Shown here: piece by piece, positions 16,384-22,132 of the stretch
Numbering within the stretch: the first letter of the stretch is position 1
How the letters are laid out: each line of letters begins with the position of its first letter
Assembly: GCA_016202915.1 (NCBI GenBank)
Contig: JACQNT010000038.1
Span: 1-22,285 of the forward strand
From: Acidobacteriota bacterium
GTDB lineage: Bacteria > Acidobacteriota > Polarisedimenticolia > Gp22-AA2
Reading direction: 5' to 3'
DNA: 22,285 nucleotides
Position numbers and translations under genes: made by a program
The notes under the pieces: generated by a model
Databases searched by the model: none
What the model was told of the DNA's origin: nothing
What the model saw: only the letters and a program-made list of their open reading frames with translations

Positions 16384-17625
16384 ATGATTCTCATGGACGA
16401 CAGGGAACCGAAGAAAGGCGCTCCCCGCATCTCGTTCGACGAGGCGCGGGCGATCGGCGCCAACATCAAGGTGATCGGCGTCGGCGGAGGCGGGAGCAAC
16501 GCGGTCAACCGCATGATCTCCTCGAACCTCCAGGGCGTCGATTTCATCGTCGCCAACACCGACTGCCAGGCGCTGAACAGCTCGCGGGCGCCCCTGAAGT
16601 TGCAGATCGGGGCCAAGCTGACGAAGGGGCTGGGGGCCGGGAGCAACCCGGACATCGGGCGCCAGGCGGCGCTGGAGGACTCGGAGAAGATCCTGGAGGC
16701 GCTGCAGGGATCGGACATGGTCTTCATCACCGCCGGGCTGGGCGGCGGCACCGGCACCGGCGCCGTGCCGATCATCGCCAGCCTCGCCTCGGAGCTGGGC
16801 GCCCTGGTGGTGGCGGTCGTCACCAAGCCGTTCGGGTTCGAGGGGAAGAAGCGGCGGGAGCAGGCCGAGCAGGGGCTGCGCGAGCTTCACGAGAGCGTCG
16901 ACACGGTCATCTGCATCCCCAACGAGAAGCTCCTGAACTCGGTGGACAAGGCGATGCCCCTGGGCGCGGCGTTCCTGTTCGCGGACGACGTCCTGCGCCA
17001 GGCGGTCCAGGGGATCTCCGACCTGATTACGATCCCCGGCGAGATCAATCTTGACTTCGCCGACGTCAAGACGATCATGAGCGGCATGGGGATGGCCCTC
17101 ATGGGGACCGGCGTGGCCTCGGGCCAGAACCGGGCGGTGGAGGCCGCCCAGAGGGCGATCTCCTCGCCGCTGCTCGAGGACGCGACCATCGACGGGGCCC
17201 GGGGGATCCTGATCAACATCATGGGAGGCACCGACATGACCCTGCACGAGGTGGCGGAGGCCTCCAGCCTGGTGCAGCGCACCGCCGATCCGGAGGCCAA
17301 CATCATCTTCGGGACGGTGATCGACACGGGCATGACCGAGGAGGTCAAGATCACCGTCATCGCCACGGGGTTCAACCGGGAGCCGAAGGCCGACGCGGAG
17401 GCGCGGCCGGCCTTCGCCCAGCGCGGCTTCGGAGCCCGTCCCCCCGCGGCCGACGCGCCGGCCCCCCAGACGCGCCCCGCGCGCGACTTCGACACGCCCT
17501 CGTTCCTGCGCCGGAACCCGGCCCCCGCCTCCGGCGCGGCCCGCACCGACGCCGGGGGCGCGCACTACGCCGCGCTCCAGGACGAGCTCGACGTCCCCAC
17601 GTTCCTGAGGAGGCAGATGGACTGA
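16384..17625 (+). CDS. ftsZ: Cell division GTPase FtsZ with two C-terminal peptide motifs
   Basis: FtsZ is the tubulin-like GTPase that forms the division ring. The 413-residue product has the tubulin signature GGGTGTG at 120-126, the NTDCQAL segment, and the T7 loop NLDFADVKTIM with D224 and D227. After the globular domain (to about 332) comes a Pro/Ala-rich linker, then DTPSFLRR at 370-377 and DVPTFLRR at 403-410. The second is the usual conserved C-terminal peptide that binds FtsA and other partners; the first is an apparent extra copy. The ribosome site GAGGAGG at 16371-16377, six bases from the ATG, is the strongest in the cluster, fitting the high level of FtsZ needed. Confidence 0.97.
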   Translation: MILMDDREPKKGAPRISFDEARAIGANIKVIGVGGGGSNAVNRMISSNLQGVDFIVANTDCQALNSSRAPLKLQIGAKLTKGLGAGSNPDIGRQAALEDSEKILEALQGSDMVFITAGLGGGTGTGAVPIIASLASELGALVVAVVTKPFGFEGKKRREQAEQGLRELHESVDTVICIPNEKLLNSVDKAMPLGAAFLFADDVLRQAVQGISDLITIPGEINLDFADVKTIMSGMGMALMGTGVASGQNRAVEAAQRAISSPLLEDATIDGARGILINIMGGTDMTLHEVAEASSLVQRTADPEANIIFGTVIDTGMTEEVKITVIATGFNREPKADAEARPAFAQRGFGARPPAADAPAPQTRPARDFDTPSFLRRNPAPASGAARTDAGGAHYAALQDELDVPTFLRRQMD

Positions 17626-17626
17626 G

Positions 17627-18595
17627 ATGGCGGACCACTACCGGATCCTGGTCGTCGACGACCGCGAGGAGAACCTCGACATGCTGCGCGAGTGGCTCTC
17701 CTCCCAGGACTACTACGTGCGCTGCGCCCGCGACGGGCGCGAGGCGCTCCAGATGGCGCGGGAGGATCCCCCCGACCTCATCCTCCTCGACAAGGTGATG
17801 CCGGAGGTGGACGGGCTGAGCGTGGCGCGCGAGCTCAAGAAGGAGGGGCGGTTCTCCGGCATCCCGATCGTCGTCCTCGCCGGACGGGACGACGCGAGCC
17901 GCCGCACCATCGTGGACACGACGCCCGCCGACGACCTGATCACCAAGCCGCTCACGTTCGAGGAGGTGGATCTCCGCGTCCGCACCATGCTCAAGAAGCG
18001 GGAGGTCTTCCGCGCCCTGGAGCGGGCCAACGAGGAGCTCCGGCAGGCCAACGAGAAGATGTCAAGGCTCCTCCGGTTCGACGAGAGGACCGACCTCTTC
18101 AACTACCGGCATTTCATGGAGAGGCTCGACGAGGAGTTCAAGCGAGCGCGGCGCCACGGGAACTATCTGACGCTCATCATGTTAGACATCGACCTCTTCA
18201 AGCACGTGAACGACCGCTACGGCCACCCGGCGGGCGATCAGGTGCTGAAGGAGTTCGGCGCCATCACGACGCGCCAGGCGCGCGAGACCGACATCCTGGC
18301 GCGCTACGGGGGGGAGGAGTTCGCCATCCTGCTGCCCCAGACGGCGGCGGTGCATGGCCAGCGGCTGGCCGACAGGATCCGCAGGATCACCGAGGCCCAC
18401 GTCTTCCAGGCCGCCGAGGCGAACGACTCCATCCGGATCACCATCTCCGCCGGCGTCGCGACCTCTCCGACCAACGAGCGCATCGCCAGCCTGGAGGACC
18501 TCGTGAAGGCCGCCGACGACGCCCTCTACCGCGCCAAGCAGGACGGCCGCAACCGGACCCACGTGGACGAGCGCTCCATCGCCGGGCCGCCGTAG
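17627..18595 (+). CDS. REC-GGDEF response regulator, probable diguanylate cyclase
   Basis: The 322-residue product has an N-terminal receiver domain with acidic D11-D12, phospho-acceptor D55 and K107, a coiled linker at about 118-145, and a C-terminal GGDEF domain. The active site reads GGEEF at 228-232, and RETD at 219-222, five residues before it, is an intact I-site for c-di-GMP feedback inhibition. It should therefore make c-di-GMP when phosphorylated, as in PleD/WspR-type proteins. The conserved Thr/Ser of the receiver is Ala85, so signal coupling may differ. The ATG lies one base after the ftsZ stop and the nearest AGGAGG is 13 bases upstream inside ftsZ, so it is probably co-transcribed with ftsZ. 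No sensor kinase is nearby. Confidence 0.9.
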   Translation: MADHYRILVVDDREENLDMLREWLSSQDYYVRCARDGREALQMAREDPPDLILLDKVMPEVDGLSVARELKKEGRFSGIPIVVLAGRDDASRRTIVDTTPADDLITKPLTFEEVDLRVRTMLKKREVFRALERANEELRQANEKMSRLLRFDERTDLFNYRHFMERLDEEFKRARRHGNYLTLIMLDIDLFKHVNDRYGHPAGDQVLKEFGAITTRQARETDILARYGGEEFAILLPQTAAVHGQRLADRIRRITEAHVFQAAEANDSIRITISAGVATSPTNERIASLEDLVKAADDALYRAKQDGRNRTHVDERSIAGPP

Positions 18596-18599
18596 GCTT

Positions 18600-18616
18600 G
18601 CCGCGCGGCCCGCGGC
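18600..18616. terminator. GC-rich hairpin between convergent genes, possible bidirectional terminator
   Basis: GCCGCG (18600-18605) and CGCGGC (18611-18616) form a perfect 6-bp stem with a 5-nt loop. It lies in the 26-nt gap between the ends of the diguanylate cyclase gene and the convergent minus-strand gene, where a shared terminator is expected. No run of T follows on either strand, so intrinsic termination would be weak. It is the only terminator candidate seen downstream of the dcw cluster. Confidence 0.4.
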
Positions 18617-18621
18617 CGATC

Positions 18622-18897
18622 TCATCTCTCCCGGCAATCCACCCTGTCCGGCGGCGTGTTCTGGCAGCGGATCGACTCGGTCATCCCGGAGGCCAGCGTG
18701 CCGCAGGCGCTGGTCACGGCGCTCTCGATGCTCGCCTCCCTGGTCCCGGAGGCTGCCGTGCGGCAGGCCGAGCTGTTCTGGAAGGTCAGGCAGACCTCAC
18801 ATTCGTGCCGCGCGATCGTGGTGCTCAGATAGACGACCGCCGCCGTGAAAAGGGCCAGGAACAGCAATGTCGCCTTGGTCGTCCTGCCGATCGCCAT
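18622..18897 (-). CDS. Small membrane-anchored six-cysteine protein, function unknown
   Basis: Reading the minus strand from ATG at 18897 gives 91 residues: a short basic start, one hydrophobic segment at about 9-29 (signal anchor or uncleaved signal peptide), then an exported-looking domain with cysteines at 33, 36, 45, 65, 78 and 88, including a CEVC pair. An internal repeat is visible: SACRTAASG (43-51) and SACGTLASG (63-71), twenty residues apart. The even cysteine count suggests disulfides in the periplasm, but metal binding by CxxC is possible. There is no clear ribosome site; GTG at 18906 is an alternative start. I do not recognise a named family. It is the only complete minus-strand gene in the window and converges on the diguanylate cyclase. 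Confidence 0.65.
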   Translation of the reverse strand: MAIGRTTKATLLFLALFTAAVVYLSTTIARHECEVCLTFQNSSACRTAASGTREASIESAVTSACGTLASGMTESIRCQNTPPDRVDCRER

Positions 18898-18974
18898 GGA
18901 GTGCACGGTACCCGCGACCCGAGGCCGTGTCAACAGCCCGCGACGGGGCGGGGACCGCCTCCCTCCCAGGGGTC

Positions 18975-18999
18975 CCTCCGCGCCGCCCGCGCGCGGAGG
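18975..18999. repeat. 9-bp perfect hairpin
   Basis: CCTCCGCGC (18975-18983) and GCGCGGAGG (18991-18999) are exact reverse complements around a 7-nt loop. It lies 12 bases to the left of the large inverted-repeat element and could be part of the same transcript or element. A competing weaker stem pairs GGGACC (18951-18956) with GGTCCC (18971-18976). Nothing shows which strand is transcribed. Confidence 0.6.
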
Positions 19000-19011
19000 C
19001 ATCGGCGGCGG

Positions 19012-19175
19012 GTGCGGCGCCCTCCCGGGTCGCGGGGCCTTCCCGCAGCGCGCCCGAAGCCGCACGATGTCCCGCGGCCGGGCGCGCGAGGGCAGAGCCG
19101 CGCCGCGCCCGTCGGCGCCGTCTGCCGATCCGGGCGCGGCGACGGCGTGCCCCGCGACCCGGGAGGGCGCCGCAC
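19012..19175. repeat. Perfect 27-bp inverted repeat enclosing two hairpins (three-way junction)
   Basis: The arms 19012-19038 and 19149-19175 are exact reverse complements over 27 bp. Inside lie two further hairpins. Hairpin A pairs 19048-19056 with 19079-19087 (9 bp) and 19059-19063 with 19074-19078 (5 bp), leaving a 10-nt loop. Hairpin B pairs 19101-19111 with 19131-19141 (11 bp), extends by 19097-19100 with 19143-19146 past a one-base bulge, and is capped by 19112-19116 with 19124-19128. The whole folds into a closed three-arm shape on either strand. No target-site duplication or transposase is seen. It could be a structured RNA, a MITE- or REP-like element, or a protein-binding cruciform. 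Confidence 0.85.
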
Positions 19176-19190
19176 GGGAAACCGGGAAGG

Positions 19191-19218
19191 TCTCCGCCCG
19201 AACCGTTCGGCGAGGAGA
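19191..19218. repeat. Interrupted hairpin upstream of the CYTH gene
   Basis: TCTCC (19191-19195) pairs with GGAGA (19214-19218) and CCGAA (19198-19202) pairs with TTCGG (19206-19210), separated by a small internal loop and closed by the triloop CCG. It lies about 15 bases to the right of the large inverted-repeat element and 42 bases before the CYTH start codon, so it could be part of that gene's leader. Confidence 0.5.
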
Positions 19219-19260
19219 GAACCCGCCGCACGGGCATGATTTTCTGCTAAGGTTCGCAGC

Positions 19261-19818
19261 ATGAAGAAAACCGAGGTCGAGATCAAGCTGCGCGTCGAGA
19301 GCCTGCCGGACATCGCCCCGCGGCTCGCCAGCATCGGCGCCAGACTGTCGCAGCCGCGCGACTTCGAGGACAACCAGTTATACGACTTTCCGGATTTCGC
19401 CCTCAAAACCAGAGGTGCGATGCTTCGCGTGCGAATCCAAGAACGCGGATCGACCATGACCTACAAGGAGGCGCCGCGCGTCGAGGGAGGCGCCAAGGTC
19501 CGCGACGAGATGGAGGTCTCGGTCAGCTCGGGGGACACGGTGGCGGCGATCGTCTCCAAGCTTGGGATGCGCCCTCTCTTCCGGTATCAGAAGTACCGAT
19601 CGATTTACGAGTACGCGGATCTCATCGTCACGGTGGATGAGACGCCGATAGGCGCCTTTCTCGAGCTCGAAGGTCCGAAAAGCCTCATCGATGAAGTGGC
19701 CGGGAAGCTCGGCTACAAGCCGTCGGACTACATCACCAAGAGCTACCTGGCCCTCTATCAGGACTACCTGAAGGGGAAGGGACTTCCCCTCAAAGACATG
19801 TTGTTCGACGCCCCCTGA
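19261..19818 (+). CDS. CYTH-domain protein (class IV adenylate cyclase CyaB / triphosphatase superfamily)
   Basis: The 185-residue product is a single CYTH domain, a tunnel-fold family acting on triphosphate substrates with divalent metal. The N-terminal EVEIKL (E5, E7, K9) is the ExExK signature. Further basic and acidic tunnel residues are visible: RGAMLRVRI, TYKEAP, RDEMEV, FRYQKYRSIYEY, VDETPIGAFLELEG and a C-terminal KSYLALY. This layout is most like CyaB-type class IV cyclases, but family members also hydrolyse thiamine triphosphate or inorganic triphosphate, so the substrate is not assigned. TAAGG at 19248-19252 lies eight bases before the ATG. Codons are visibly less GC-biased than in the dcw genes, so it may have a different history. 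Confidence 0.85.
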   Translation: MKKTEVEIKLRVESLPDIAPRLASIGARLSQPRDFEDNQLYDFPDFALKTRGAMLRVRIQERGSTMTYKEAPRVEGGAKVRDEMEVSVSSGDTVAAIVSKLGMRPLFRYQKYRSIYEYADLIVTVDETPIGAFLELEGPKSLIDEVAGKLGYKPSDYITKSYLALYQDYLKGKGLPLKDMLFDAP

Positions 19819-19821
19819 TCA

Positions 19822-19882
19822 ATGATCGCCGGCGGACACGGGCTGCGCGGCTTCCCTTCCGGGAAATTGAAGTTGCGATCAT
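19822..19882. repeat. Nested inverted repeat after the CYTH gene
   Basis: ATGATCGC (19822-19829) and GCGATCAT (19875-19882) are exact 8-bp complements. Between them TTCCC (19852-19856) and GGGAA (19861-19865) form a 5-bp hairpin with a 4-nt loop. It begins four bases after the CYTH stop codon. There is no T-run, so it is not a textbook terminator; it may protect the mRNA end or belong to a leader of the next gene. Confidence 0.45.
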
Positions 19883-19894
19883 CACAAAAGCTGG

Positions 19895-19911
19895 CCTCTC
19901 CTGATCAGAGG
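19895..19911. repeat. 5-bp hairpin centred on a TGATCA palindrome
   Basis: CCTCT (19895-19899) pairs with AGAGG (19907-19911) around a 7-nt loop, and CTGATCAG (19901-19908) within it is itself palindromic. A second TGATCA lies at 19816-19821 across the CYTH stop codon. It sits about 90 bases before the nucleotidyltransferase start and could be an operator or a leader structure; no role can be assigned. Confidence 0.3.
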
Positions 19912-19997
19912 AATTCTCCAGACCTATGCCCTGCGCAGCCATATTTTTCGGCCACTCCAGAGACTGTCGCCACGCAGACTTATGGTGTAATAGCAAA

Positions 19998-21092
19998 ATG
20001 AGGGCCATGATCCTCGCCGCCGGCCTCGGCGAACGGATGCGGCCCCTCACTGAAGATCGGGCCAAGCCGTCGCTCCCCCTCCTCAACCGCGCCATCATCG
20101 TGCACGCCCTGCATCATCTGAAGGCGCACGGCGTGACGGAGGCGGTGATCAACCTCCACCATCAGCCCGATTCGATCCGGGGCATCGTCGGGGACGGCAG
20201 CCGCCACGGGATCGTGGTCCGCTACTCCGAGGAGCCGGTGATCCTCGGCACCGCCGGCGGCCTGAAGAAGGCGGAGCCGCTCCTGCGCGGGGCCGGGACC
20301 TTCATCATGGTGAACAGCGACAGCCTGAGCGACTGCGACCTCGGGGCGGCGCTGTGGGAGCACCGGCAGGCCGGCGCCCTCGCGACCCTGGTGCTCGCCC
20401 CTCCCCGCCCCGGAGCCGACTACGGGATCGTCGAGACGGCAGAGCAGTACAGGATCGCGCGGATCGCGGGGAGGCCTCCCGGGGATCCGGTCCCCGGGGC
20501 CGGCCGCTTCCATTTCACCGGCGTTCACATCTTCGAGCCGGAGATCTTCGACGAGATGCCCGCCGCCGGGAAGAGCGACATCAACTCCGACGTCTACCCG
20601 CGCCTGATCGCCGCCGGAAGGACCATCAACGCCTTCGTCCACGCGGGGTTCTGGCGCGAGCTCGGGACACCCGGCCTCTATCTCGAAGGCTCCCTCGCCC
20701 TGCTCAGGGAAAGGGAGGTCCCCGGCCTCGCGCGGCTGCGCGCAGCGGAGGGGATTTACCTCGACGACGCCAGCCCTCCCTCCAACGCCGTCCTCGAGCC
20801 CCCGATCCTGATCGGACGCGGAACGATCATCGGAAGCCGGGCGCTGCTCGGCGCGGTCGTCATCGGCAGGCAAGCGAAGATCGGCAAGGGAGCCTCGCTC
20901 CGGTCGACCATCGTCTGGGACGGCGCCCGGATCGGCGAGGGGACGAGCCTGTCGGAATGCATCGTCACTTCCGGGGTGTACGTCCCGCCGGGAGTCTCGC
21001 TCTCCGGGAAGATCTTCCTGCGGGCGGAAGGCCACGGCGGGACGAGGAGGCGCTTCGAGAGGATCGGCAGTTGCTGGGTGACCGGGCTGTGA
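19998..21092 (+). CDS. MurU-like sugar-1-phosphate nucleotidyltransferase with beta-helix C-terminus
   Basis: The 364-residue product has an N-terminal nucleotidyltransferase domain with the signature LAAGLGERMRPLT and K23 (about 6-24), the LGTAGGL motif, a metal-binding NSD (D108), a SDINSDVYP segment and WRELGTP. Residues about 265-350 contain hexapeptide-like repeats (ILIGRGTIIGSRALLG) of a left-handed beta-helix. Because it overlaps an AmgK-type kinase by 4 nt, the likely reaction is MurNAc-1-phosphate to UDP-MurNAc. Pseudomonas MurU lacks the beta-helix, so a GDP-mannose or other NDP-sugar pyrophosphorylase is an alternative. The ATG at 19998 gives the usual family start but has no Shine-Dalgarno; an upstream in-frame ATG at 19926 adds an implausible tail, and ATG 20007 is possible. 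Confidence 0.8.
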   Translation: MRAMILAAGLGERMRPLTEDRAKPSLPLLNRAIIVHALHHLKAHGVTEAVINLHHQPDSIRGIVGDGSRHGIVVRYSEEPVILGTAGGLKKAEPLLRGAGTFIMVNSDSLSDCDLGAALWEHRQAGALATLVLAPPRPGADYGIVETAEQYRIARIAGRPPGDPVPGAGRFHFTGVHIFEPEIFDEMPAAGKSDINSDVYPRLIAAGRTINAFVHAGFWRELGTPGLYLEGSLALLREREVPGLARLRAAEGIYLDDASPPSNAVLEPPILIGRGTIIGSRALLGAVVIGRQAKIGKGASLRSTIVWDGARIGEGTSLSECIVTSGVYVPPGVSLSGKIFLRAEGHGGTRRRFERIGSCWVTGL

Positions 21093-22132
21093 AGGCCGAT
21101 CGAGCCTATCCTCTGATCGGGAAGGGGATAGCCAAGTTCGTCGAGGGGGTGATCGGCCGCCCCTGCTCCTTTCACGAGATCGCCGGAGACGCTTCGACCA
21201 GAACGTTTTACCGCGTTACCTCGGGACGGAAGACGGCGGTCCTGGCGATCCACCCCGAGCCGTTGCACCCCGCATCACCCCTGTACAGCAACCACAGGGT
21301 TCTCCGGTCGATCGGAGTCCCCGTCCCGCGCATCCTGGGAGCGAGCGACACCCTGGGGGCGGTCCTGATGGAGGATTTCGGCGACGTCTCGCTGCAGAAG
21401 CACCTCCTCGGCAGGGGGGCGGGCCCGGCCCCCCGGCGATCCTCCCGGACGAAGCCTCGGCCCGACGCCCGGCGGCTCTACCGGCAGGCCTGCGATCTCA
21501 TCGTCCTCTTCCAGGAGAAGGGCGCCCGGGCGCTCCTTCCGGGCGATTTCGCCTCCGGGAACGCCCTCGACCGCGACCGGTTCCTCTTCGAGCTGGATCA
21601 TTTCCACCGCTATTTCATCCGCGGGCTACGGGGGCAGAGCCCGAGCGAGCCGGAGGAGGCCCTGCTCCGCGCCTTCTATGACGACCTCGCGGAGACCTGC
21701 GACCGGATGCCGCGGGTATACTGCCACCGCGACTTCCAGTCGCGCAACCTGATCGTCCGGCGGGGACGCCTCCACCTGATCGACTTCCAGGACGCCAGGA
21801 TGGGGCCGTACACGTACGACGCCGCGTCCCTCCTCAGGGACTCCTCGCTGGACCTCGATGAGGGCCTGGTCCAGGAGATGATCGAGCACCTGATCGGCCG
21901 CCTGCGGCTGGAGCCGGAGGAGTTCAGACGTGACTTCGACCTGATGGCGCTGCAGCGCAACGTCAAGGACCTGGGGACCTTCGGCTACATGGCGACGGTC
22001 CGCGGCAGGCGATCGTATCTGGAATACGTCCCGCGCACCATCCGCTCGATCCGCGCCACGCTCATCAGAGAGCGGCGGTTCCACTTCGTCTACCCCGCTC
22101 TCGACAGGCACATCCTGACCTACGAGGCCTGA
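21089..22132 (+). CDS. amgK: AmgK-type aminosugar-1-kinase (cell wall recycling)
   Basis: The 347-residue product belongs to the aminoglycoside-phosphotransferase/choline-kinase fold. It has the GDAST motif at 33-37 followed by a YRV strand, typical of AmgK; LMEDFGDVSL; the catalytic loop CHRDFQSRN with D215 and N220; the metal-binding IDFQDA with D232; and GPYTYDAASLLRD. AmgK phosphorylates MurNAc and GlcNAc at C1 in the fosfomycin-insensitive recycling route of Pseudomonas. A short Arg/Pro-rich insert lies at about 111-128. The GTG start at 21089 forms a GTGA overlap with the stop of the upstream nucleotidyltransferase, strong evidence for coupled function. Its stop overlaps the convergent minus-strand gene by 13 nt. 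Substrate choice is inferred from motifs and context. Confidence 0.82.
   Translation: MKADRAYPLIGKGIAKFVEGVIGRPCSFHEIAGDASTRTFYRVTSGRKTAVLAIHPEPLHPASPLYSNHRVLRSIGVPVPRILGASDTLGAVLMEDFGDVSLQKHLLGRGAGPAPRRSSRTKPRPDARRLYRQACDLIVLFQEKGARALLPGDFASGNALDRDRFLFELDHFHRYFIRGLRGQSPSEPEEALLRAFYDDLAETCDRMPRVYCHRDFQSRNLIVRRGRLHLIDFQDARMGPYTYDAASLLRDSSLDLDEGLVQEMIEHLIGRLRLEPEEFRRDFDLMALQRNVKDLGTFGYMATVRGRRSYLEYVPRTIRSIRATLIRERRFHFVYPALDRHILTYEA

Larger units (their letters stand above)
18898..19260. other. 363-bp divergent intergenic region, non-coding and densely structured
   Basis: The region separates the minus-strand six-cysteine gene from the plus-strand CYTH gene. Both strands have open frames here, but their products are Arg/Pro/Ala low-complexity with no family features. 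Between 18950 and 19218 the DNA is almost continuously self-complementary, with several perfect stems listed separately. Just before the CYTH start the composition drops to TTTTCTGCTAAGG; TAAGG at 19248-19252 is a possible ribosome site, or TAAGGT at 19248-19253 a possible -10 box. No convincing sigma-70 -35 is seen. Confidence 0.6.

Noticed and set aside
19012..19175. Insertion sequence with 27-bp terminal repeats
   Set aside because: The 110-nt interior cannot encode a transposase and the flanks show no target-site duplication, so it is not an IS; a non-autonomous element remains possible.
18845..19264. Plus-strand open frame of 139 codons over the structured gap
   Set aside because: Its product is Arg/Pro/Ala-rich with no family features, it overlaps the start of the six-cysteine gene and runs into the CYTH gene out of frame, and its bases are explained by inverted repeats.
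19926..19997. Upstream ATG at 19926 for the MurU-like gene
   Set aside because: It adds 24 residues rich in Cys and His before the conserved nucleotidyltransferase N-terminus and overlaps the structured gap; the family normally starts right at the MRAMILAAG strand.
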